A stretch of DNA of 22,912 nt from Eggerthellaceae bacterium UBA3686 (lineage in GTDB: Bacteria > Actinomycetota > Coriobacteriia > Coriobacteriales > Eggerthellaceae). Positions 7,547 through 14,018 of the stretch are shown one piece after another. Made by a program: the position numbers and the translations under genes. The notes below the pieces were generated by a model, which was not told the DNA's origin, did no database searches, and saw only the letters and a list, made by a program, of their open reading frames with translations. The stretch lies in NCBI GenBank assembly GCA_002371495.1, contig DFIX01000047.1, positions 1-22,912 on the forward strand, written 5' to 3'. Positions within the stretch are counted from its first letter, which is position 1. Every line of letters starts with the position of its first letter.

Positions 7547-7913
7547 GGGATACGACGACCGCGCGCTGACGGAGGCGAACGACAAGGCTCTCCCCAAGCC
7601 GCAGATACAGATCATCGTGGATGGCAAGAGCATCTTCAAGCCCGGAATGAAGACGTACTTCGTCGAGGATGGCGCAGCCTCTACAGATGGAGCGACCGAC
7701 GGAAGGATCGTCAGCACCTACTGCAGCTGCGACACCGTGGTGAGCACGCACCTCATCTGCACGTGCCAGAGCGTATCCACGTGTAGCTGCGTGGGTCATG
7801 CCACCACGGTTGTGTGCCCGGCCCACGGAATCGATACGGGCGGAGGAACCATTTGCTCGTGCCAGTCAGTGAGCTGCGGCAGCCCGTGCGCGTGCATTCC
7901 CGTCTATTACTAG
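7536..7913 (+). CDS. Cysteine-rich candidate RiPP precursor peptide
   Basis: 125 residues, starting inside the end of the radical SAM gene (11-base overlap, AAAGGGG upstream). Residues 1-60 form a cysteine-free, charged, leader-like part ('PKPQIQIIVDGKSIFKPGMK'). Residues 61-125 hold all 12 cysteines (63, 65, 75, 77, 83, 85, 94, 107, 109, 114, 118, 120), mostly as five C-x-C pairs set in Ser/Thr/Val/Gly-rich sequence. A unit I-C-[TS]-C-Q-S-V-S occurs twice (74-81 and 106-113). There is no signal peptide, no metal-binding fold I recognise, and the C-terminus is aromatic (VYY). Next to a radical SAM/SPASM enzyme and a PqqD protein, this is the natural substrate. It is long for a RiPP precursor. 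A structural metal-binding protein is the main alternative. Confidence 0.7.
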   Translation: MTDKGYDDRALTEANDKALPKPQIQIIVDGKSIFKPGMKTYFVEDGAASTDGATDGRIVSTYCSCDTVVSTHLICTCQSVSTCSCVGHATTVVCPAHGIDTGGGTICSCQSVSCGSPCACIPVYY

Positions 7914-7927
7914 AAGGAGACCCGCTA

Positions 7928-8734
7928 ATGAAGACTGCGAAACGTGCATTCGCCTTCGTTATTGTGCTCGTCATCGCGCTCGCGCTGGGAGCCTGCAGCC
8001 AAGGTGGCGGCCAAGGTGCGGGCGGCGGTCAGTTCCAGGGCTTCGACGCGCGCTCGGTGGACGAGCTGGCTAATCTGACGGAAGCCGCGATGGCAGAAGC
8101 GAAGCTGATTGACAAAGAGGATGCAGACTCCCAGCAGAAAGCGAAGGCTTCGACCGAGTTCGAGAACGGGAACACGGAATACCGCGCCAGGAACTACGCC
8201 AAAGCGACCGAAGCGTACAAGGAGGCGCTCGAGTATGATCGGGGGAACCACGGCGCCAACGTCAATCTGACGCTGTCGCTTCTGCAGGAAGGCCGTGACA
8301 ACGAGGCGTTCGCGCAGGCGCTCAGATGCGTGGCCTTGTTCCCAGACGATGCGGGCTGCCTACTAAACGCGCAGGTTGCTGGGACAGCATGCAGGTTCTC
8401 GGCCGACGACCTCGACATGTGGCTCGACCTCATTGTGAACGAGCGCGGGGACACGTCGGTGAGCGCGGTGCTGACGCCCACTCTGAAAGGCACCGGCAAC
8501 AATATGATCTGGAACGATGCCTACGCGTACAACGCCATCTGGAACAGGATCGAGACCGAGCTGTACCCCGGCGAGAAGACGTGGAAGAACGCGCCTCAGA
8601 CCACTCCGAGCGAAGCCTATCTGGAGCTCAAGGAGTCACTCTCGTGGCATGATTCCGACGATGAGGACGTCGCGGCCCTGCAGGCATACCTGGAAGGCGT
8701 GGCGAGCCAGCTCGATCTTCATGATCGAGGCTAG
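7928..8734 (+). CDS. TPR-containing lipoprotein of the RiPP operon
   Basis: 268 residues from ATG 7928, which has AAGGAG and begins 14 bases after the peptide gene stop. A longer open frame (from 7814) would overlap the peptide gene and lacks a signal peptide at its start. The N-terminus 'MKTAKRAFAFVIVLVIALALGAC' is a lipoprotein signal with lipobox LGAC (Cys23), followed by a Gly-rich linker. Residues about 75-150 form one or two tetratricopeptide repeats ('FENGNTEYRARNYAKATEAYKEAL', then 'ANVNLTLSLLQEGRDNEAFAQAL'). The C-terminal ~110 residues have no family I recognise. TPRs bind proteins, so it may hold the mature peptide or other partners at the outer face of the membrane. Its 3' end overlaps the convergent minus-strand gene by 4 bases. 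Confidence 0.85.
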   Translation: MKTAKRAFAFVIVLVIALALGACSQGGGQGAGGGQFQGFDARSVDELANLTEAAMAEAKLIDKEDADSQQKAKASTEFENGNTEYRARNYAKATEAYKEALEYDRGNHGANVNLTLSLLQEGRDNEAFAQALRCVALFPDDAGCLLNAQVAGTACRFSADDLDMWLDLIVNERGDTSVSAVLTPTLKGTGNNMIWNDAYAYNAIWNRIETELYPGEKTWKNAPQTTPSEAYLELKESLSWHDSDDEDVAALQAYLEGVASQLDLHDRG

Positions 8735-10773
8735 CTCAAAAGCCCGATGACGCGTTCCGTATCCAAACTGCGGATGCGCTCGGCGCCCTCGCGCATCGGC
8801 ACATCGCGGTCGCTGAAGACGACATCGGCTTGCATCGGGTCGTCCACAACCTCGGTCGCCAGCATGCATGCAAAGTCGTAGAGGTTGATGACGCTCGTGG
8901 TTCGCAGGTAGTCCTTGATAAAGCCCATAGGTGTTTCGCCTGCTATGCGCTGACGGCTGTCGCGGGCGACATTGAGCCACACGATCTCGCGGCGGTCGAA
9001 ATCGATGGCGAACAGGTAAGCGAACGTGGACGCGCAGGTGATGGAAAACGATGACTCAACAGTCGAAGGCTCGAAAACCTCGCCCGAGTCCTCGTTGTCG
9101 CGCATCATGAAGCCGGCTTTGCATGTGCACTCTCTGAACGGCGTGCCCGAGAACACGTTGTCACAGAACACGAGGTAGCGCACCCCGAACTCCTCCTTGA
9201 AAAGATCGATGTCTATATCGAAGTACTCCGACCCGCCGCTGTAGCCGGACGTCTCATCGCCCGAGAACTCGACCGACCGACCGCCGGCGAACGTGCGCCA
9301 CGAGAACTCGATCTTGCCCCAGTCCTCGATGAGGGCGAAGGCACTCAAGTCGATGTCATCGACGCGTTCCCAGTACGTGAACGCGCGGATCTTCTTGCCT
9401 GCAGGGATCGGCAGGCGCGACCCGCGCGGCAGCGTTCCCACGCCGCCCATCGACACGCCTTCCTGCAGCGGCAGCGCGATGCGCCTCATTCCCTTGTCGA
9501 CGTACACACGGCCGAACGTCCCCTTGCAGGCGCGTTCGAGCTCGGAGAGGACGCGTAGGCTCGCGCGGCCGGCAAGCTTCTCGTTCAAAAACGAATGGGG
9601 CTTGATGGACTTGCGGTCATCTTCATGGTACACGCGCATCATGCCGAGCTTCTGGAACTTGAACACTCGGGGTTCACAGGAGACCCCGTCGGCGTAGTGG
9701 GAGAGCAACTGGATGAGCAGGACCTTGTTGTCGGAGTCGATCTGATCGAGGATGTAGTCTATGTCTCCGAACGGCCAGGACATGCTAAGCAGATAGTCCA
9801 GGTGGCGAAGCACAGCACTCGCGCCCTTCTCCGCGCGCAAGAGACTGGCGGCGTCGCGCGTGCCCGTCTCGGCTCCCCCTTCGTTCACCAGGCGCTCGAA
9901 CTCTGAGTACGCAGAGCGGGCCTCGTTATTGCGGATGGCGTGCAGGAACCGCCTTGCCTCGTCATTCACAGGTCGGTAGTGCAGGTGGTGCAGCAGGCCC
10001 TTCCACAGCCTCTTCTTCTCCAGGCAGGTGCGCACATCGATGGGACCCTCTTCGAAGATGGCATCGAGCACCGCAGTCAAGAACTTGCGGTCACGGTTGC
10101 GCAGGTTCAGCTTCTTGATGTCCGTGCTCTTGTATGTGAGAAGCTGCAGCCACTCGACGAGGCGGATGACGTCGGAGAGCTTGAGCAGCCGCGCGAGTTG
10201 CGGTTCGCGCGTGTCGAGCAGCAGCCGGCACGACGTGTCCTTGCAGTTGCACGCGGCGACCTCGTAGCTGTACTCCTCGATGAAGGCGCGAACGACGCCG
10301 TAATGCATGTCACTCAGCGGGCGCGAGCCGGCGAGGAGCGAATCCACGATGCCCCGTAGCAGATCGACCGCCTCATCCTCGCCGATAATCGAGACCTTGC
10401 GAACTTCGACCTCTTCGCTGAAGCATGGTCGCACGACCTCATCCTCAAAAACCGAATACCCAGGGCTCGAGAAGTCGCCGAGTCCGTAGGTGCGCACGTA
10501 GTGGAGCAGGCGGTCCAAGATGATCTCTTCCAGGGCAAGCTCCCGCACCGTGAAGGGGAAGCCCCGGTAGAACGGCGGCGGAACATGCGCGCCCAGGTTG
10601 CGCTTGGCAACTGTCACCATGTCGATGCTCGCCCAATCAGGATTCTTCACGATTCGTATGTTGAACAGCTTGGCCAGGGCTGCAAGGAATTCGGGTGCGC
10701 GCCCCACTTTGTCGGTGTTCGTGCGCACGAAATAGCCTTTCGTGAACAGGAAGTCTTTGAGAATATCGCGCAC
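8731..10773 (-). CDS. Large protein with TerD-like C-terminal domain
   Basis: About 680 residues from GTG 10771-10773, chosen because AGGGTGG lies five bases upstream; an in-frame GTG at 10780-10782 is close. Longer extensions run into the repeat at 10941 and look non-coding. I do not recognise residues 1-430, a mixed helical region with a Cys cluster 'ACNCKDTSC'. The C-terminal part (about 475-640: 'RAFTYWERVDDIDLSAFALIED', then 'SGDETSGYSGGSEYFDIDIDLF') resembles the calcium-binding TerD/CABP fold of tellurite and stress-resistance systems, where acidic residues in the DLD and GGSEYFDID stretches bind metal. TerD-like proteins are linked to envelope stress and phage defence. It is convergent with the RiPP operon, overlapping its last gene by 4 bases. 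A hairpin (GCGGCGG 10795-10801, CCGCCGC 10818-10824) lies just upstream of its start. The TerD call is moderate. Confidence 0.6.
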   Translation of the reverse strand: MRDILKDFLFTKGYFVRTNTDKVGRAPEFLAALAKLFNIRIVKNPDWASIDMVTVAKRNLGAHVPPPFYRGFPFTVRELALEEIILDRLLHYVRTYGLGDFSSPGYSVFEDEVVRPCFSEEVEVRKVSIIGEDEAVDLLRGIVDSLLAGSRPLSDMHYGVVRAFIEEYSYEVAACNCKDTSCRLLLDTREPQLARLLKLSDVIRLVEWLQLLTYKSTDIKKLNLRNRDRKFLTAVLDAIFEEGPIDVRTCLEKKRLWKGLLHHLHYRPVNDEARRFLHAIRNNEARSAYSEFERLVNEGGAETGTRDAASLLRAEKGASAVLRHLDYLLSMSWPFGDIDYILDQIDSDNKVLLIQLLSHYADGVSCEPRVFKFQKLGMMRVYHEDDRKSIKPHSFLNEKLAGRASLRVLSELERACKGTFGRVYVDKGMRRIALPLQEGVSMGGVGTLPRGSRLPIPAGKKIRAFTYWERVDDIDLSAFALIEDWGKIEFSWRTFAGGRSVEFSGDETSGYSGGSEYFDIDIDLFKEEFGVRYLVFCDNVFSGTPFRECTCKAGFMMRDNEDSGEVFEPSTVESSFSITCASTFAYLFAIDFDRREIVWLNVARDSRQRIAGETPMGFIKDYLRTTSVINLYDFACMLATEVVDDPMQADVVFSDRDVPMREGAERIRSLDTERVIGLLS

Positions 10774-10940
10774 GTTTGCCACCCTTCGATGCAAGCGGCG
10801 GCCCGGGATGCGTCGGACCGCCGCCGCAGGTTCCAAGGCGGGCGATAGTGCCGGACTGTCTAAGCATGAGAGGCTTCTGGATGAAATAAGCCCGACTAGC
10901 TGCCCGCATGAAAAACGGTAGCAGCCGAATAAACCCATGT

Positions 10941-10995
10941 GGTGGTCTGGCTGGCACCTAATCAAGTGAGGCAAAAAGCTGCCAGGAAGACCACC
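10941..10995. repeat. 55-bp palindromic dispersed repeat, copy B
   Basis: Same orientation and length as copy A at 5454-5508. The left arm starts GGTGGTCTGGCTGGCA and the right arm ends GCTGCCAGGAAGACCACC, with mismatches in the stem like copy A. The loop sequence differs, which suggests that selection or mobility acts on the arms. Similarity also runs a little beyond the right arm (ATGC.C.G). Confidence 0.8.
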
Positions 10996-11041
10996 GATGC
11001 GCTGTGTGGGGACCCTACACTAATCGTATTCGGGAGGGGTG

Positions 11042-11164
11042 ATGGACATGGGAATCGTATCCGACCCGAAGGTCGTTGAGGCGGTCAGACGTGTCGAGAA
11101 GGCCAGTGTTGAGTATGACAACGCCATGATCGCCCTTGACAGCGGCATCGGTCGCTCAGGTTAA
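11042..11164 (+). CDS. Small ORF, 40 residues, unknown
   Basis: An open frame from ATG 11042 (a second ATG at 11048) to TAA 11162-11164, with GGGAGGGGTG before it. The product is 'MDMGIVSDPKVVEAVRRVEK' followed by 20 more residues ending RSG; it is charged, probably helical, and has no signal peptide. It ends 9 bases before the next plus-strand start, which has its own GGGGGTG site, so the two could be a small operon. I recognise no family. It might be the 5' remnant of a larger gene or a real microprotein. Confidence 0.45.
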   Translation: MDMGIVSDPKVVEAVRRVEKASVEYDNAMIALDSGIGRSG

Positions 11165-11173
11165 GGGGGTGCT

Positions 11174-11485
11174 ATGGGACTGCTCAAACCGATTTGGATG
11201 ACCAAGAACTTGAAGAAACGCGACAAGGCCATCGCCGCCGTTCAAAGGCTGGAGGATGCAATCCAGCTTGAAAATGCGGCTATCAACGCGCCCATGGAGG
11301 CTGTGGCCCAGGCCGCTTGCTCACGCATCATGGACCAGGCAACGCTCGCCGAGGTGGCGATACATGCCAGCTGGCGGCGGGTGGCGACGCAGGCGGCATT
11401 CGGCTCGTCGGCGCCGCCCACTTGTGGCCGTTACCAAACTAAGGGCACGAGTCTCCATCGCACTTTGCTTCGATACTCCGAATAG
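11174..11485 (+). pseudogene. Truncated HEAT-like repeat protein
   Basis: The first about 75 residues ('MGLLKPIWMTKNLKKRDKAI' and on to 'DQATLAEVAIHASWRRVATQAA') resemble the N-terminus of repeat proteins whose units read roughly 'VR.AA..KLTDQ..LAEIA', common in Coriobacteria. Normally many units follow; here only about two degenerate ones remain. After 'FGSS' the frame continues into sequence that belongs on the other strand to the DUF4143 fragment (from 11431), so the last 20-odd residues are probably not native. A good ribosome site (GGGGGTG) is still present, so a shortened protein could be made. The call is a truncated remnant with moderate confidence. Confidence 0.5.
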
Positions 11486-11742
11486 CCTGGCAGACCGTTC
11501 GTAAGCATCGCGTCCTCGAGAGCCGTGCGCGCAACGATCACGAGCGCGACCACTCCGCGGCCTTCCTCGGGGATGCCGAGAACGTCACCTACGCTTCCCA
11601 GGTGGTGCGCGAGGTCGGCCTTGAAGGTGGTCGTTGACTTGATCTCAACGAGCTACGGCGCCACGCGGTCGGTCTTATCCACGAGGTCGACCTCGACCTT
11701 GCTGTCATCGCGGTAGAAGTATAACTCGGGATTGCGACCGAT
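11431..11742 (-). pseudogene. 3' fragment of a DUF4143-type AAA ATPase gene, with in-frame stop
   Basis: Reading the minus strand from 11742 gives 'GRNPELYFYRDDSKVEVDLV' and, after a TAG at 11653-11655, 'LVEIKSTTTFKADLAHHLGS' through to TAA 11431-11433. The [E]VD(L/F)...(E)IKS pattern is the C-terminal nuclease-like DUF4143 domain of a widespread AAA ATPase family that often decays in bacterial genomes. The N-terminal ATPase part is missing, and there is no start. It overlaps the end of the truncated repeat gene on the other strand. It is a clear remnant, not a functional gene. Confidence 0.7.
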
Positions 11743-11909
11743 ATGCAAATGTCAAATTGTTTATAAGCTGTTCAGCAGAATGGCGTACATATCAATTCAA
11801 GATTCCCCGAACGAAAATCACCTTACGTGGTGCGAAAATAATTCCGAAAAGGGCTTGCTCGTCACGCAGCGTGATATTGCATGATGCGTCCAGAAAGGAG
11901 GTGATTTCA

Positions 11910-12698
11910 ATGCCGGACAACGTATCCGATGACAGGAGAACGTATTCGACGGGCGAGCTTGCCCAGGCGTGTGAGGTGACTGTGCGTACCGTGCAATACT
12001 ACGACGAGAAGGGGCTGCTGCCACCTTCCGACCTTACCGAGGGAGGGCGTCGCGTATACACGGAAGCCGACGCCGCCAAGCTGCGCAAGGTGCTGCTGTT
12101 GAAGTCGCTCGGCCTGAAGCTATCTGACATACGCGATTTCCTCGAAAGCGACGCCTCGCCTACCGTGCTCCGCGACATCCTGGAGGCCCAGGACGCAAAA
12201 CTCGCAACGGAGCTCGAGGAGCGCACGCAAGCCAGGAGGCGCATCGCCGCCATGATCGACTCGCTTGACGCGACGGGCGAGCTCCCCGCCGAGAGCGTCC
12301 CCGACATGGAAGACATCATGCAGAAGAAAGCCAGCATGTGGAAAGGCGAGCTCGCGCCGTTCTACAAGGTGATGCTCGCCGTCGGAATCGTCATCGACGT
12401 AGTGGAAATAGGCGCAATCGCCTGGTGGGTCGCAACCGGGGACTGGCGGCCGTTCGCGGTAGCCATGCCGTTCATCATCGTTGCGATCGTTTTGGTCTTG
12501 AGGGCATACCGCAAACGGACGGCCTACCTGTGCCCGCACTGTCGCGACGTATTTGTTCCCCAGGGAGCTGAATGGCTCTTCGCCAAGCACACCCCAACCA
12601 CCCGCAAGGTGACCTGCACGCACTGCGGCACCAAGGACTGGTGCGCCGAGGTTTCGAGCGATAGGGTAACAGCTCAGAGACGCGCCGCCGCGAAGTGA
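11910..12698 (+). CDS. Membrane-anchored MerR-family regulator with zinc-ribbon tail
   Basis: 262 residues from ATG 11910, set by a perfect AAAGGAGGTGA site five bases upstream; the open frame continues 51 codons further but without such a site. Residues 12-80 are a MerR winged helix ('YSTGELAQACEVTVRTVQYYDEKG'), followed by a helical linker (to about 130) that would be the dimerisation coiled coil. Two hydrophobic helices follow ('MLAVGIVIDVVEIGAIAWWVA' with the pair at about 182-200, 'FAVAMPFIIVAIVLVLRAY'). The C-terminal domain has a four-cysteine zinc ribbon, CPHC and CTHC, plus a further Cys in 'KDWC'. A transcription factor tethered by two helices with a metal site in the cytoplasm suggests that it reads a membrane or redox/metal signal. 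Its target is unknown, since no obvious partner gene lies beside it. Its 3' end overlaps the toxin remnant on the other strand. Confidence 0.85.
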   Translation: MPDNVSDDRRTYSTGELAQACEVTVRTVQYYDEKGLLPPSDLTEGGRRVYTEADAAKLRKVLLLKSLGLKLSDIRDFLESDASPTVLRDILEAQDAKLATELEERTQARRRIAAMIDSLDATGELPAESVPDMEDIMQKKASMWKGELAPFYKVMLAVGIVIDVVEIGAIAWWVATGDWRPFAVAMPFIIVAIVLVLRAYRKRTAYLCPHCRDVFVPQGAEWLFAKHTPTTRKVTCTHCGTKDWCAEVSSDRVTAQRRAAAK

Positions 12699-12925
12699 GG
12701 CTCTTCGAGCTGATGCTCGAACCGAAGCTTGTAGACGAGCAGCCAGCCGGCGTGGATGTGGCATCCCCGGTGGCCCGACCAGTTGCCGGAGAGCATGTGG
12801 GGCCGGCAGCGCTCCGGCAAGGGCTTGTCGTTGGCGAGCGCCTCGATGACGGCGCGCAGCTCGTCTTTGGGAAGCCCCCGCTTCAGCTGCGCGTCGGTGC
12901 GTATGCTCGTTGTGATGGTTCCCAT
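12674..12925 (-). pseudogene. Fusion remnant: RelB/DinJ antitoxin start joined to YafQ toxin body
   Basis: From ATG 12923-12925 (AAGAAGG upstream) the first 15 residues, MGTITTSIRTDAQLK, look like the start of a RelB/DinJ antitoxin. The sequence then continues directly with 'RGLPKDELRAVIEALAND', 'HMLSGNWSGHRGCHIHAGWLLVYKL', the middle and end of a YafQ-type mRNA interferase. The antitoxin body and toxin N-terminus are missing, as expected from an in-frame deletion between two AAGCGG-like sites. The toxin's final strand and usual 'THSDLF'-like end are also absent, replaced by unrelated residues that overlap the MerR gene. It is probably inactive. An alternative is a shortened stand-alone YafQ-like protein, but the antitoxin-like start argues against it. 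Confidence 0.6.
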
Positions 12926-13102
12926 GGTTACCTTCTTGTGCTGCAAAATGTAGCTATTGCAACACGCATTAACAACCGACCGAAATGAGTTGGAGAGTCT
13001 CCTGTCTCACTTGCGCACAGGAAAGCATGTCTATTCTTGGAACAGATCGTTTTTCATATCGAGAACATGAGTGACGGAAATCGCCACAGCATCAGCCATG
13101 AC

Positions 13103-13555
13103 CTACTTCCTTGCCCTGTCTTGGTGGAGCTGCTGGAATCGGACCAGCTCGGCGTTCATCCTGCGTGCTTCCGCAGAATCATGCAGCCATGTAAGAAACC
13201 TCGCCAAAACGTAGATCGCCAGGACGCTCCCCGCTATGGCAAAAACCACCGCAATTTGGCTTGTGTCGATGACGGGGCTGGTGAAGGAGACCTCGAGGAC
13301 AACGACCTCGATTAGCAGCAGCTCCAGCGCCATCCGCATCTTCATCTTCTTTGGCGACAGCTCGCGCCGCGAAAAGGTCACGAATGTGGGGACAACGCAC
13401 AAGGCGGCAAGGCGCACGGGCGTCAGCAGCTCGTCGTAGCCAAAGCGGGCGTCTGCGTCCAGGGAAAGCCCGAACATGCAAATCACAATGGTGATAAAGG
13501 TCGTCAGCATGAAGAACAGCGACAGCCTTTGGAGAAAGAACTGCTTCAGGTCCAT
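13103..13555 (-). CDS. DUF3021 family membrane protein
   Basis: 150 residues with four predicted transmembrane helices (about 10-32, 45-63, 77-95, 100-125) and a charged cytoplasmic tail ('LVRFQQLHQDRARK'). The pattern and size match DUF3021 proteins, which are found almost always next to a LytTR DNA-binding gene, as here. The start ATG 13553-13555 lies four bases after the LytTR stop, with AGGGAGAG inside the end of that gene, so translation is probably coupled. By analogy with LytTR-regulator/membrane-inhibitor pairs it may hold the LytTR protein inactive at the membrane. The family call is good; the mechanism is inference. Confidence 0.8.
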   Translation of the reverse strand: MDLKQFFLQRLSLFFMLTTFITIVICMFGLSLDADARFGYDELLTPVRLAALCVVPTFVTFSRRELSPKKMKMRMALELLLIEVVVLEVSFTSPVIDTSQIAVVFAIAGSVLAIYVLARFLTWLHDSAEARRMNAELVRFQQLHQDRARK

Positions 13556-13559
13556 CTGT

Positions 13560-14000
13560 CTACTCTCCCTTTAGGGCACGTTTGAGTCCCTTTGAATAGC
13601 TGCGGGACACGATGACTTCCTCGCCCGAGAGCAAAGTAGCCAAGAAACGTCCGTTGAATGCCGGTCGGATGGATTCCACTTTCATAAGATTCAGCAGCAT
13701 CGACTTCGAGATGCGCAGGAAATGCATGCTCGCAAGTTGGCTCTCGAGCTCGTAAATACGATACGGCGTCTCGAACACTCGGTCCTTTGTATACAAGAAG
13801 GTCCTGCCGTCAACCGATTCGATGTAGTGGACGTCTGGTAGGGGCACCTCGTATCGCATGTTGTCCTGCACGCCAACCAGCCTGCCTTGGCGGGATTTGA
13901 CAAAGTCTGCGATCTCTTGGACCTCTTCTGTCACCGCGCGGCAGCGAATTAAGACAAGCTCCCTCTCATCTTTTCCTATGCGTTCAATCTCAACGTCCAT
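13560..14000 (-). CDS. LytTR-family transcriptional regulator without receiver domain
   Basis: 146 residues. The C-terminal two thirds (about 45-143) is a LytTR DNA-binding domain: 'VPLPDVHYIESVDGRTFLYT', then 'ELESQLASMHFLRISKSMLLNL' and the closing 'EEVIVSRSYSKGLKRAL'. No phosphoreceiver precedes it, so it is not a two-component response regulator; the short N-terminal part (about 1-40) may sense a ligand or bind its membrane partner. It lies between the hydrolase gene (18 bases upstream) and the DUF3021 gene (4 bases downstream) in one minus-strand operon. Such pairs usually control their own operon and nearby transporters or bacteriocin functions. Its target is not visible. Confidence 0.85.
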   Translation of the reverse strand: MDVEIERIGKDERELVLIRCRAVTEEVQEIADFVKSRQGRLVGVQDNMRYEVPLPDVHYIESVDGRTFLYTKDRVFETPYRIYELESQLASMHFLRISKSMLLNLMKVESIRPAFNGRFLATLLSGEEVIVSRSYSKGLKRALKGE

Positions 14001-14018
14001 AACCTATCCCGTGCACCA

